NCBI GenBank assembly: GCA_037200985.1
Contig: JBBCGJ010000001.1
Coordinates: 4,378,756 to 4,442,755, forward strand
DNA length: 64,000 bases
Direction: 5' to 3'
Origin: Rhizomicrobium sp.
Lineage (GTDB): Bacteria > Pseudomonadota > Alphaproteobacteria > Micropepsales > Micropepsaceae
In this document: piece after piece, positions 53,605 through 61,931 of the stretch
How the letters are laid out: each line of letters opens with the position of its first letter
Position numbering within the stretch: position 1 is the first letter of the stretch
Translations under genes and position numbers: made by a program
The notes under the pieces: generated by a model
Seen by the model: the letters and a program-made list of their open reading frames with translations, nothing else
Database searches by the model: none
Told to the model about the DNA's origin: nothing

Positions 53605-53784
53605 TTCCTCCCCCGCTGTTGCGGGGGAGGGGGACCGCGAAGCGGTGGAGGGGGCACGACGGGGCGGGCCCCCTCCGTCACGCCTCCGCTGCGCTTCGGC
53701 GTGCCACCCTGCCAGGTTCGCTGTCGCTCACCTGGCCTTCGTACGCTGTCGCTACGAAGCCCCCGCAACAGCGGGGGAGGAAAT
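53605..53784. repeat. Family A intergenic repeat with an internal insertion
   Basis: The usual arms CTCCCCCGCTGTTGCGGGGG and CCCCCGCAACAGCGGGGGAG enclose a middle palindrome. Between about 53708 and 53758 there is an extra stretch with two short hairpins, GCCAGGT...ACCTGGC and CTTCGTA...TACGAAG, each holding a CGCTGTCGCT loop. It is the longest single copy here. Confidence 0.85.
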
Positions 53785-53817
53785 ACGCTCGCGAACGCCA
53801 CCGGGTTTGAGGAACAT

Positions 53818-54927
53818 ATGACGCGCCCCTTCAACGGCCTCGGCCTGCATCTTGGCAATCTCTCGCGGCTTAGCGCCGCCAAGACACGATCGATCTCTCC
53901 GGAAAATTTCTCCGGCGAAAAAGGCCGGGGCGGCATGGCCGTCGATGGCCCCGCCGCCCATGCGGCGCGCGGCCTCGGCCAGGGCTGGAAGATCTCGCCC
54001 TATATCGTCATCGAACCCGGCGAGACGCGCGAACTGGCGAATATCGAAGAGGCGGGCGCCATCCAGCAGATCTGGATGACCATGGCCGGCGGCAAATGGC
54101 GCCACGCCATCCTGCGCGCCTTCTGGGACGACCAGGAGCAGCCCTCCATCGAATGCCCGACCGGCGATTTCTTCTGCGTCGGCTGGGAGCGTTTCGCGCA
54201 GGTGAGCGCGCTGCCCGTCTGCGTCAATCCCGGCCGCGCCTTCAACTGCTACTGGGAGATGCCGTTCCGCAGGCGCGCGCGCTTCGCGATGACGAACCTC
54301 TCCGACGAAAAGCTGATCCTCTACTACCAGATCAACTACACGCTGACCGACGTGCCCGACGACTGCGCCTATTTCCACGCCCAGTTCCGCCGCGCCAATC
54401 CGCTGCCGTACAAGGAGGTCTACACCATCCTCGACGGCGTGACCGGCCGGGGCCACTACGCCGGTACCTACATGGCCTGGGGCGTCAACAACGCCGGCTG
54501 GTGGGGCGAGGGCGAGATCAAGTTCTATCTCGACGGCGACCGTGATTTCCCCACCATCTGCGGCACCGGCACCGAGGATTATTTCTGCGGCGCCTTCGAC
54601 TTCGACCCCGGCATCGTCGAACGCGACAGGGGCTCGGCCTATGTCGAGTTCACCACCCCCTATGCCGGCCTGCCGCAGGTAATCCGCCCCGACGGCGTCT
54701 ACAAATCACAGACCCGCTTCGGGATGTACCGTTTCCATGTGATGGACCCGGTGCGCTTCGAAAGCGACCTGCGCATCACCATCCAGGCGCTCGGCTGGCG
54801 CACGCATAAGGACCGCCAATACCTGCCGCTGCAGGACGACATCGCCTCCGTCGCCTATTGGTACCAGACGCTCCCCACCGCGCCGTTCCCCGCGCTTCCC
54901 GACCGCGACTATCTGGAAGTGATCTGA
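53818..54927 (+). CDS. DUF2961 (glycoside hydrolase family 172) protein
   Basis: A 369-residue beta-sandwich protein of the DUF2961/GH172 family, known from difructose dianhydride and D-arabinofuranoside-active enzymes. Characteristic segments are IEEAGAIQQIWMTM and TGTEDYFCGAFDFD, with FGMYRFHVMDPVRF late. It probably acts on a furanoside sugar, perhaps fructo- or arabinofuranosidic. No signal peptide, so it is predicted intracellular, which fits uptake of oligosaccharide by the adjacent GPH transporter. GAGGAAC lies before the ATG at 53818. The specificity is not readable. Confidence 0.85.
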   Translation: MTRPFNGLGLHLGNLSRLSAAKTRSISPENFSGEKGRGGMAVDGPAAHAARGLGQGWKISPYIVIEPGETRELANIEEAGAIQQIWMTMAGGKWRHAILRAFWDDQEQPSIECPTGDFFCVGWERFAQVSALPVCVNPGRAFNCYWEMPFRRRARFAMTNLSDEKLILYYQINYTLTDVPDDCAYFHAQFRRANPLPYKEVYTILDGVTGRGHYAGTYMAWGVNNAGWWGEGEIKFYLDGDRDFPTICGTGTEDYFCGAFDFDPGIVERDRGSAYVEFTTPYAGLPQVIRPDGVYKSQTRFGMYRFHVMDPVRFESDLRITIQALGWRTHKDRQYLPLQDDIASVAYWYQTLPTAPFPALPDRDYLEVI

Positions 54928-54931
54928 GCGC

Positions 54932-56413
54932 ATGTCCGACCGGGATTCCTCGAAGCTTCCGCTCGCCACCAAGGCCGTCTACGGCATCGGCCAGTTCGTC
55001 GACAGCATCAGCAACACCGCCCTTGCCACCTTCCTGCTGTTCTATCTGACCGCGGTCTGCGGCCTGTCCGGCTCGCTGACCGGCGCCTCGCTGTTCGCCG
55101 CGCTCGCGGTCGACGCCTTCGTCGACCCCTTCATCGGCTCGCTGTCGGACAATACAAGTTCGCGCTGGGGCCGCCGCCACCTCTACATGTTCGCGAGCTT
55201 TCCCGCGATGCTGGTCGGCCTCGGCATGCTCTTCACCGTGCCCTCGGGTCTCGGCGGCATCGCGCTCTTCGTCTACGTCACGGCGATGGCGCTCCTGCTG
55301 CGCTTCGGCCTCTCCGCCTATGTCGTGCCCTACATCGCGCTCGGCGCCGAGTTGAGCGACGACTATATCGAGCGCTCGCGGATCATCGCCTGGCGCTCCT
55401 TTTTCAGCGTGCCGGCGACCATCGTTCCCATCGTGCTCGGCTATGGCGTGTTCCTGGCGGGCAAGAACGGCCTGTTCGACCGTGCCGCCTATATCCCCTT
55501 CGGCTGGACCTGCGCCGTCATCCTCTGCGCGTTCGGCGCGCTGGCGGCGTTCGGCACGCTCGGCTCCATCGGCCGCCTGCACAAGACCGTGCCCAGCGAC
55601 GACCATCCGCTGCGCCGCCTGGCGCGCGAGCTGCCCGAGGTCTTCCGCAACCGCTCTTTCCTGATCCTCTTCGTCACCGTGCTGATCTTCTTCGTGGCGC
55701 AAGGCACCGCCGCGGCGCTCAACCTGCACGGCAACAAGTTCTTCTGGAAGCTGAGCGTCGATTCCATCCAGCTCCTGTCGATCCTCGCCGCGCTCGGCCT
55801 TCTGGTCGGCATACCCATCGTCGCCCTTCTGGGCCCGCATGTCGAAAAGCGCACCATGACGCTGTGGAGCCTCGCCTATATCTGCCTCGCCCAGGCCGGC
55901 ATGCCGCTCTTGCGCATCTGGGGCGTCTTGCCCGAGGGCGGGCCGCTGCTCGTCACGCTGCTCGCGATCAACAACGTGCTGGTCTATGGCGCGGTCACGG
56001 TGCTGGCGATCAGCTTCCAGTCGATGATGGCCGATGCCGCCGACGAGCACGAACTCCTGTTCGGGGCGCGGCGCGAGGGCCTCTACTTCTCCGGCACGAC
56101 GTTCTCGGCCAAGGCCGCCACCGGCATCGGCAGTTTCCTCGCGGGCGTCGCCCTCGATCTCATCCACTTTCCCGTCGATATCGCGACCAAGGGCGGCGAC
56201 GCCGTCCATCTGAGCCCGGCGACGGTGACCGATCTCGGCCTCGTCTTCGGCGTCGCGCCCGCCGCGATGACGCTCGTCTGCATCGGCGTGAACTGGTTCT
56301 ATCGCATCGACCGCCACGAGCACGCCCGCATCCAGCGCGAACTCGTCGCGCGCCGCGCCGGCGTGATCGAAGTCGTCGCCGACAAATTTCCAGTACCGGG
56401 GAACCTGCCATGA
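54932..56413 (+). CDS. GPH-family sugar/glycoside cation symporter (MFS_2)
   Basis: A 493-residue carrier with 12 membrane segments and the MelB-like N-terminal block around residues 10-70, followed by DPFIGSLSDNTSSRWGRRHLYM (GPH signature). It imports a mono- or oligosaccharide with Na+ or H+. It lies four bases after the DUF2961 gene and overlaps the nitronate-monooxygenase-like gene by four bases. In context it probably brings the furanoside to the GH172 enzyme. Confidence 0.9.
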   Translation: MSDRDSSKLPLATKAVYGIGQFVDSISNTALATFLLFYLTAVCGLSGSLTGASLFAALAVDAFVDPFIGSLSDNTSSRWGRRHLYMFASFPAMLVGLGMLFTVPSGLGGIALFVYVTAMALLLRFGLSAYVVPYIALGAELSDDYIERSRIIAWRSFFSVPATIVPIVLGYGVFLAGKNGLFDRAAYIPFGWTCAVILCAFGALAAFGTLGSIGRLHKTVPSDDHPLRRLARELPEVFRNRSFLILFVTVLIFFVAQGTAAALNLHGNKFFWKLSVDSIQLLSILAALGLLVGIPIVALLGPHVEKRTMTLWSLAYICLAQAGMPLLRIWGVLPEGGPLLVTLLAINNVLVYGAVTVLAISFQSMMADAADEHELLFGARREGLYFSGTTFSAKAATGIGSFLAGVALDLIHFPVDIATKGGDAVHLSPATVTDLGLVFGVAPAAMTLVCIGVNWFYRIDRHEHARIQRELVARRAGVIEVVADKFPVPGNLP

Positions 56414-57348
56414 AGATACGGAACCGCATCACCGAACTGCTCGGCGTCGAGTACCCCATCGTGCAGGCGCCGATGGGGTGGATCGCGCGCTCCCAGCTCG
56501 CCTCCGCCGTCTCCAACGCCGGCGGCATGGGCATCATCGAGACCTCGTCGGGCGAGCTCGACGCGGTCAGGGGCGAGATCGCCAAGATGCGCGCGCTCAC
56601 CACGAAGCCCTTCGGCGTGAACGTCGCGCTCGCCTTCGTGCGCGATCCGGGCATCGTGAACTTCATCATCGACCAGGGCGTGAAATTCGTCACCACCTCG
56701 GCCGGCGATCCGCGGAAGATCGTCGCGCCCCTGAAGGCCGCCGGCCTCACCGTCTTCCATGTCGTGCCGTCGCTGAAGGCCGCGCTGCGCGCCGTGGATT
56801 GCGGCGTCGACGGACTGGTGGTGGAGGGCGGCGAGGGCGGCGGCTTCAAGAATCCCAACGAGGTCGCGTCGATGGTCCTGCTCCCGCTGGTTTGCGAGAG
56901 CGTCGACGTCCCGGTCATCGCCGCCGGCGGCATGGTCGACGGCCGCACCATGGCGGCGGCTTTCCTGCTGGGCGCCGAGGGCATCCAGATGGGCACCCGC
57001 ATGGTCTCGTCGGCGGAATCGCCGGTGCATGCGAACTGGAAGAATGCGATCCTGGCGGCGGCGGAGACCGACACGCTGTTCCTCAACCGCTTCGGCCCCG
57101 GCCCGGCGCTGCGCGCGCTGCGCACCGAGAAGACCGCCCGCATCGAGAAGGAACCGCCGCCCAACATCATGGCGGAGTTCGGCAAGGCCACCGACCTCTA
57201 TTTCGGCGGCGACATGGAGGCCTCCATCGCGCTCTCCGGCCAGGTCGCCGGCCGCATCCACGACATCAAGCCGGTCAAACAGGTGATCGACGAGACGATC
57301 GCCGAATTCCACGCCACGATTGTGAGGGCTGCGAAGGCTTACGGTTGA
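56410..57348 (+). CDS. Nitronate monooxygenase-like FMN enzyme (NPD family)
   Basis: A 312-residue TIM barrel with FMN-binding segments IVQAPMGWIARS, GLVVEGGEGGGF and IAAGGMVDGRTMAAAF. This is the 2-nitropropane dioxygenase family, also called NMO. Members oxidise alkyl nitronates or other activated acids, and many are annotated from sequence alone. ATGA overlap couples it to the GPH carrier. Its relation to sugar uptake is unclear. It ends the plus-strand unit. Confidence 0.85.
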   Translation: MKIRNRITELLGVEYPIVQAPMGWIARSQLASAVSNAGGMGIIETSSGELDAVRGEIAKMRALTTKPFGVNVALAFVRDPGIVNFIIDQGVKFVTTSAGDPRKIVAPLKAAGLTVFHVVPSLKAALRAVDCGVDGLVVEGGEGGGFKNPNEVASMVLLPLVCESVDVPVIAAGGMVDGRTMAAAFLLGAEGIQMGTRMVSSAESPVHANWKNAILAAAETDTLFLNRFGPGPALRALRTEKTARIEKEPPPNIMAEFGKATDLYFGGDMEASIALSGQVAGRIHDIKPVKQVIDETIAEFHATIVRAAKAYG

Positions 57349-57388
57349 GGATAAGACAAATAATAGCCCTTCGCTTAAAAATATGCAC

Positions 57389-57417
57389 AAAGCACGTTGC
57401 ACGATTAATTGTGCTTT
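57389..57417. promoter_or_regulatory. Inverted repeat upstream of a small orphan gene
   Basis: AAAGCAC (57389-57395) and GTGCTTT (57411-57417) form a 7-bp inverted repeat around an AT-rich 15-base loop, 33 bases before the orphan gene. It may be an operator or a small terminator after the NMO gene. The sequence here is markedly AT-richer than the surroundings. Confidence 0.45.
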
Positions 57418-57449
57418 GATATCATTCTCTGTCAAAAGGGAGATTCATC

Positions 57450-57689
57450 ATGAGCTTTTCGCACGCAATTAAGAACATCAAAGCAGCCATCGTGTCCGCG
57501 CCACGGAATGACTACGTCGCAGAATTGCATCTGCAAGTGATCAAGTACGCCGATGAGTTTCAAAATGTGACTGGTAAGGAATTTTGTACCGCAATGGATA
57601 TTGGTCCAGCCTTCGGCACAGAGTTTACAAAGATGCGTAAGATTGCTCCCCGACTGATCAAGGCGGGGCTCAATCCAAACAAGATTTAG
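57450..57689 (+). CDS. Hypothetical 79-residue protein in an AT-richer island
   Basis: A small basic protein (MSFSHAIKNIKAAIVSAPRN at the start, ending KAGLNPNKI), with helical potential in both halves. GGGAG lies seven bases before ATG 57450, so translation is plausible. Its codons use A and T at third positions far more than neighbours, and the flanks are also AT-richer. This points to recent acquisition. I do not recognise a family. The late TKMRKIAPRLIKAG part resembles a DNA-contact helix only vaguely. Confidence 0.55.
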   Translation: MSFSHAIKNIKAAIVSAPRNDYVAELHLQVIKYADEFQNVTGKEFCTAMDIGPAFGTEFTKMRKIAPRLIKAGLNPNKI

Positions 57690-57798
57690 GGTTCCGACAA
57701 TGGACACACCGTCGCCGCTGTGGCGTGGGCGCGAGGATTACTTCCGGATACAATCGCCGCCGCCGACGTTTCCGATTCCGGCGGCGAAAGGAACTTCC

Positions 57799-58683
57799 AT
57801 GACGACGCGCAAGAAGACCAGGGCGAAGGCACACGAGGCGCCGGCGCACGCCGCCCATGCCCGCCGCGGCGGCGGGCGCCCGGCCTGGCAGGGGCATCTG
57901 CGGCTGTCGCTGGTCTCCTGCCCCGTAGCCCTGTTCGGCGCCACCACGCGCACCAACGACATCTCCTTCCACATGCTGAATCCCAAGACCAACAACCGCA
58001 TCCGCATGATCCCGACCGACCCCGACACCGGCCCGGTCGAGCGCAAGGATCTGGTCAAGGGCTATGAGATCGAGAAGAACAAATACGTCATCGTCAGCAA
58101 CGAGGAGCTTCAGGACGTCCGCCTCGAAACCACCAAGACCATCGACATCGAGCGCTTCGTCGACGCCGGCGAGATCGACCGGCTCTATTGGAACGATCCC
58201 TATTACCTGGTGCCCGACGGCAAGACGGGGACCGAGGCCTACACCGTGATCCGCGACGCGCTGGAGCAGGCCGGCCGCATCGCCATCGGCCGCGTCGTGA
58301 TGCACACGCGCGAGCGCATGGTGGCGCTGGAGCCGCGCGACAAGGGCATCGTGGCCTATACGCTGCGCAACGCCGACGAGGTGATCGATCCCAAATCCGT
58401 CTTCGGCGACATCCCCGCCACGCGCTCCGACAAGAAGATGGTGGAGATCGCGGAGAAGATCATAGAGCAGCAGGAGGGCGATTTCGATCCCTCGATGTTC
58501 GAGGACCGCTACGAGAAGGCGCTGCGCGAGCTGATCCGCCGCAAGGAGAAGGGCCAGAAGCCGGTCAAGTCAGAGCCGGTGGAAGACACCAACGTGATCG
58601 ACCTGATGGAAGCCTTGCGCAAGAGCCTGAAGCACAAGGGCGCCCCGGCGAACACGAATACGAAGAAGCGGGCGCGCTCCTGA
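57799..58683 (+). CDS. ku: Bacterial Ku protein (NHEJ)
   Basis: A 294-residue Ku70/80-core protein with the beta-barrel segment GHLRLSLVSCPVALF (residues 33-47) and the central VIRDALEQAGRIAIGRVVMHTRERM segment. A Lys-rich C-terminus (KHKG...KKRARS) probably recruits LigD and DNA. It binds double-strand ends as a homodimer ring. ATG 57799 with AAAGGAA upstream. The convergent ligD gene ends 27 bases downstream. Confidence 0.94.
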   Translation: MTTRKKTRAKAHEAPAHAAHARRGGGRPAWQGHLRLSLVSCPVALFGATTRTNDISFHMLNPKTNNRIRMIPTDPDTGPVERKDLVKGYEIEKNKYVIVSNEELQDVRLETTKTIDIERFVDAGEIDRLYWNDPYYLVPDGKTGTEAYTVIRDALEQAGRIAIGRVVMHTRERMVALEPRDKGIVAYTLRNADEVIDPKSVFGDIPATRSDKKMVEIAEKIIEQQEGDFDPSMFEDRYEKALRELIRRKEKGQKPVKSEPVEDTNVIDLMEALRKSLKHKGAPANTNTKKRARS

Positions 58684-58689
58684 AGCACC

Positions 58690-58703
58690 CCCCGCTTGCG
58701 GGG
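58690..58703. terminator. Small hairpin between convergent ku and ligD
   Basis: CCCCGC, TT, GCGGGG lies just after the ku stop and before the ligD stop. It is a likely transcript-end stem for either strand, though without a clear U-tract. Confidence 0.5.
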
Positions 58704-58710
58704 CGGTGAA

Positions 58711-60600
58711 TCAGATTCCCAACTTCTTCATCGCCGGACCCAGCGCCTTGGCGCTCTTCGCCAATTCCGCCCAGGGATCGGCCTTCTTCAGCAGCGGCGC
58801 GATGGTGCGGATGTTGAACGCCTTGGGATCGAGCCCCTTCTTCACCTGGGCCCAGGCGATCGGCACCGCGATGGGGCAGCCCTCGCGCGCCCGCGTGCTC
58901 CACGGCGCCACGCCGGTCGAGGTGCGGTCGTTGCGCAGATAGTCGACGAAGATCTTCCCCGTCCGCGCCTTCTTGGCGATAGTCGTGGTGTAGCGCTCCG
59001 GCATGTCCTCTTCGAGCCCGGTCGCCATCGCCTTGGCGAAGGCCTTCGCCTCGGGCCAGGTCGCGTTCCGGATCGCGATCACGACATGCAGCCCCTTGCC
59101 GCCCGTCGTCTTCACGAACGGCTCGAAGCCGAGTGCGCCGAGCCGCTTCCTCAATTCCTGCGCGCCCTCGACGACGCGGTCGAAGCCGATATCCGGCGCC
59201 GGATCGAGATCGAGGATGATCCGCTCCGGCGTCTCCGGATCGCCCGCCTTCGAGCCCCAGGGATGGATCTCCGTCACCGCCTGCTGCGCCAGTGCCACCA
59301 GCGCCGCGGCGCTGTCGACGCCGAGATAGGGGTCCTTCTCCCCTTCGACCCTGATCGCCAGCATCGGCACCTGCGTGCCTTTGAGCGCATGGCGCTGGTA
59401 GAACGTCTCGCCCGCGATCCCCTCCGGCGTGCGCACGATGGAGATCGGCCGGTCCCGGATATGCGGCAGCATGCGCTCCGCCGCTGCCGCGATGTAGTTC
59501 GCCAGGTCGAGCTTGGTCACCGCCGGCCCCGCCTTCGATTTCGGCCACAGCGCCTTTTCGGGATGGCTGATCGTCACGCCAAGCACGACATTGTCTTTTG
59601 CAGGGTCCTTCGCGGGCTTCGCCGCCGCGCGCGCAACCTTCGCCGCCATCGCCTTTTTCTCCTTTGCCGGCGCGTCCGCCGGGATTTCGATCGTCACCGC
59701 ATCCGCCGGCTTGTCGGCGCGCAGGCCCTTGAACGCCGCCTGGCGGAACAGCCCGTCCGACGTCACGTTCTCGTACTCGATCTCGGCCACGAGTTTCGGC
59801 TCGACCCAGTTCAAATCCGGCGCGCGCGGCGCGGCGGCGAAGGCCGGCTTGTCGCGCCGGAGCGGCTTCAGCTTCTTCAAGAGGTCGGCGGCGACCGCCG
59901 CGGTGTAGCCGGTGCCGACGCGCCCGCGATAGACCAGCTTGCCGTCCTGATGCGTGCCGACCATGAGCGAGCGCAGCGTGCCGGCGTCGCCGCGCCAGCC
60001 GCCGATCACCACTTCCTGTCCGCCGCGGCATTTCGATTTCGTCCACGACCCGGCGCGGCCCGACACATAGGGCGCGTCCAGCCGCTTGGATATGATGCCC
60101 TCCATGTCCATCTTGCACGCCGCTTCCAGCATCGCGTCGCCATGGCTCGTGAAATGCGGCACGAAGCGCAGCCGCCTGCTGTTCCTGGCGTGCTTCAGGA
60201 CCTCCTGGAGCGCTTCCTTGCGCGCCGACAGCGGCAGCTTGCGCAGGTCGCGCCCGGCCGCGAACAGGCAGTCGAACAGGAAGAACACCAGATCGCCGGT
60301 TTTACCTTCCGACAGCGCAAGCTGCAGCGCGCCGAAATCCGCCGCGCCTTCCGCATTGAGGGCGCAGATCTCGCCGTCGATCAGGCAATCGGGAAGCCTG
60401 GCCCCGTCCGCCGCGATCTCGGGAAACCGGTCGGTCCAGTCGAGCCCCTTGCGGGTGCGCAGCACCGCGCGGCCCTTCTCGACCCGCATCTGCAGGCGAT
60501 AACCGTCGAACTTGACCTCATGCACCCAGTTCTCGGCCGAGGGCGGCGCCTCGACCAGTTGCGCCAGTTGCGGCGCCACGAAATCGGGCATCCGCGTCAC
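58711..60600 (-). CDS. ligD: LigD ligase and polymerase domains (NHEJ), separate frame
   Basis: A 629-residue protein with an ATP-dependent ligase domain first (nucleotidyl Lys30 in HEVKFDGYR, then EGIISKR and the OB region to about 300) and a primase-type polymerase domain after about 330 (ISHPEKALWP, the Asp pair in LDLDPAPD). It seals and fills ends with Ku. The GTG at 60600 overlaps the TGA of the phosphoesterase frame by four bases; an ATG follows at 60591. Together with the 233-residue frame before it, the size and domain order match a single PE-Lig-Pol LigD as in Pseudomonas. Confidence 0.92.
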   Translation of the reverse strand: MTRMPDFVAPQLAQLVEAPPSAENWVHEVKFDGYRLQMRVEKGRAVLRTRKGLDWTDRFPEIAADGARLPDCLIDGEICALNAEGAADFGALQLALSEGKTGDLVFFLFDCLFAAGRDLRKLPLSARKEALQEVLKHARNSRRLRFVPHFTSHGDAMLEAACKMDMEGIISKRLDAPYVSGRAGSWTKSKCRGGQEVVIGGWRGDAGTLRSLMVGTHQDGKLVYRGRVGTGYTAAVAADLLKKLKPLRRDKPAFAAAPRAPDLNWVEPKLVAEIEYENVTSDGLFRQAAFKGLRADKPADAVTIEIPADAPAKEKKAMAAKVARAAAKPAKDPAKDNVVLGVTISHPEKALWPKSKAGPAVTKLDLANYIAAAAERMLPHIRDRPISIVRTPEGIAGETFYQRHALKGTQVPMLAIRVEGEKDPYLGVDSAAALVALAQQAVTEIHPWGSKAGDPETPERIILDLDPAPDIGFDRVVEGAQELRKRLGALGFEPFVKTTGGKGLHVVIAIRNATWPEAKAFAKAMATGLEEDMPERYTTTIAKKARTGKIFVDYLRNDRTSTGVAPWSTRAREGCPIAVPIAWAQVKKGLDPKAFNIRTIAPLLKKADPWAELAKSAKALGPAMKKLGI

Positions 60601-61298
60601 GCGCGGCGCTTCGTCGGCCGACTCTTTTTTTTAGCGGGGGGCTTCTTCGCCGTCTTCTTCAGCGCCTTCACGTTCTCGTCGACCGAGCGGTTGGAATTCC
60701 ACACCTTGGTCGATTTCGCCGCGATCTCGTCCAGCGTGCGGCCGGTCGCCACCGAGGTCACGTCCTTGGCGAGCGCATCGCCCGCCCTGCCGCGCTTGGC
60801 CTCGTCGTCGATCTCCTTGATGAGCAGCCAGTTGTGGCGGACCTTGGCGCCCGGCCGGCGCGGATCGTCGCGCATGCGGACCAGCGCCCATTTGCCCTTC
60901 ATCCGCTCGCCGTCCATGACGAATTTCAGGTGCCCGGCTTTCAGCTCGCCTTCCGGATCGTCGCCCTGCGGGCTCCACGTCCCGCGGTCCCAGAGCTGCA
61001 CCGTGCCGCCGCCATACTGGCCTTCCGGGATCGTGCCCTCGAAGGTGCCGTATTCGATGGGATGATCCTCGACCTCGACCGCCAGCCGCTTCACCGCCGG
61101 ATCGAGCGACGGCGTCTTGGTCACCGCCCAGGATTTGTAGACCCCGTCCAGTTCGAGGCGCAGGTCGTAATGCAGCCGCGTCGCGGCATGGCGCTGGATG
61201 ACGAAGCGCGACTTGCCCTTGCCCTTGGCGACCTTGCCGCGCGGCTCGCGCGTGATCCCGAAATCGCGCTTGGCATAGTAAGTGGATAGTCCGGCCAT
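60597..61298 (-). CDS. ligD: LigD 3'-phosphoesterase domain in its own frame
   Basis: A 233-residue LigD phosphoesterase (PE) domain. Metal and catalytic residues match the known PE site: His37 and His43 with Asp45 in RHAATRLHYDLRLELDG, and His79 in VEDHP. It trims 3' ribonucleotides and phosphates at break ends. It stops after a Lys/Arg/Pro-rich tail ending in RRA. The stop is four bases into the ligase-polymerase frame. Its start is 13 bases after the tetR stop, so tetR-PE-ligase form one unit. Confidence 0.92.
   Translation of the reverse strand: MAGLSTYYAKRDFGITREPRGKVAKGKGKSRFVIQRHAATRLHYDLRLELDGVYKSWAVTKTPSLDPAVKRLAVEVEDHPIEYGTFEGTIPEGQYGGGTVQLWDRGTWSPQGDDPEGELKAGHLKFVMDGERMKGKWALVRMRDDPRRPGAKVRHNWLLIKEIDDEAKRGRAGDALAKDVTSVATGRTLDEIAAKSTKVWNSNRSVDENVKALKKTAKKPPAKKKSRPTKRRA
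60624..60632 (-). promoter_or_regulatory. A_AAA_AAG slippery sequence at the LigD PE/ligase junction
   Basis: Read on the minus strand, the PE frame contains AAA AAA AAG (eight A, then G). The heptamer A_AAA_AAG at 60630-60624 is the canonical bacterial -1 frameshift site (as in dnaX). A -1 slip continues GAG TCG GCC ... into the ligase frame with no stop, joining PE to ligase. The ligase frame read straight from upstream has a TAA just before the run. Short GC-rich stems can form after it. Confidence 0.6.
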
Positions 61299-61311
61299 GA
61301 AGCGGAAACTG

Positions 61312-61914
61312 TCACGGTCCGGTGGAAGTTCCCAGCGCCTTGCCGGCCGCCGCCTGCGCGAAGGGCAGGGCGGTCGCCACGACCTCCTCGACCGGCTCGG
61401 CGAAGCCGCGCTCGATCCAGGCCCGGGCGATGTCGATCACCGCGCCCAGCACGCCGGCGGACGCCAGCACGGTGCGCGTCCGGGGCGCGAAGAGCTGCAC
61501 CAGCCGCGTCGCCGTCTCCTGCCCCGCCGCCTGCATCGCCGGCTCGCGGCCATGGGCGTCGAGCAGGAAGACCCGCGCCGGCCCCGGATGCTCGGCCAGG
61601 GCGGCGAAGAATCCGGTCAGGGCGCTCTTCACCGGATCGGCCGGATCGACCGCCGCGGCGAGCCGCGCCAGCAATTCGCGCTGCACCGCGCCATAGGCTT
61701 CCAGGAACAGGGCGTCGCGGCTCGGGAAGGATTCGTAGAAATAGCGCGCCGTCAGCCCCGCCTCGGCGCAGATCGCCGCCACCGTCGCGCCGTCGCGACC
61801 CGCCCGCCCGAACACGTCGATCGCGGCCCCGATCAGCCGTTCGCGGCGTTCGGACTGCCGGTCCGCGAAACTCGCCCCGCCATAGCGGCGGCGTTCTTTT
61901 TCCAGGGTCGCCAT
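61312..61914 (-). CDS. TetR family transcriptional regulator
   Basis: A 200-residue protein. The HTH is at residues 25-65 (LIGAAIDVFGRAGRDGATVAAICAEAGLTARYFYESF), followed by a helical ligand-binding domain. It starts 18 bases from a large palindrome and transcribes away from the Coq4-like gene. The ligD PE frame begins 13 bases after its stop. It most likely represses its own operon and the divergent gene. The inducer is not known. Confidence 0.9.
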   Translation of the reverse strand: MATLEKERRRYGGASFADRQSERRERLIGAAIDVFGRAGRDGATVAAICAEAGLTARYFYESFPSRDALFLEAYGAVQRELLARLAAAVDPADPVKSALTGFFAALAEHPGPARVFLLDAHGREPAMQAAGQETATRLVQLFAPRTRTVLASAGVLGAVIDIARAWIERGFAEPVEEVVATALPFAQAAAGKALGTSTGP

Positions 61915-61931
61915 CTTGACTCCGGGATGCC

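Noticed and set aside
58711..61298. ligD as a pseudogene broken by a frameshift
   Set aside because: Both parts keep all catalytic residues and overlap neatly by four bases. The junction has a canonical slippery site and a GTGA restart, so functional explanations are better, although a sequencing indel in the A8 run cannot be excluded.
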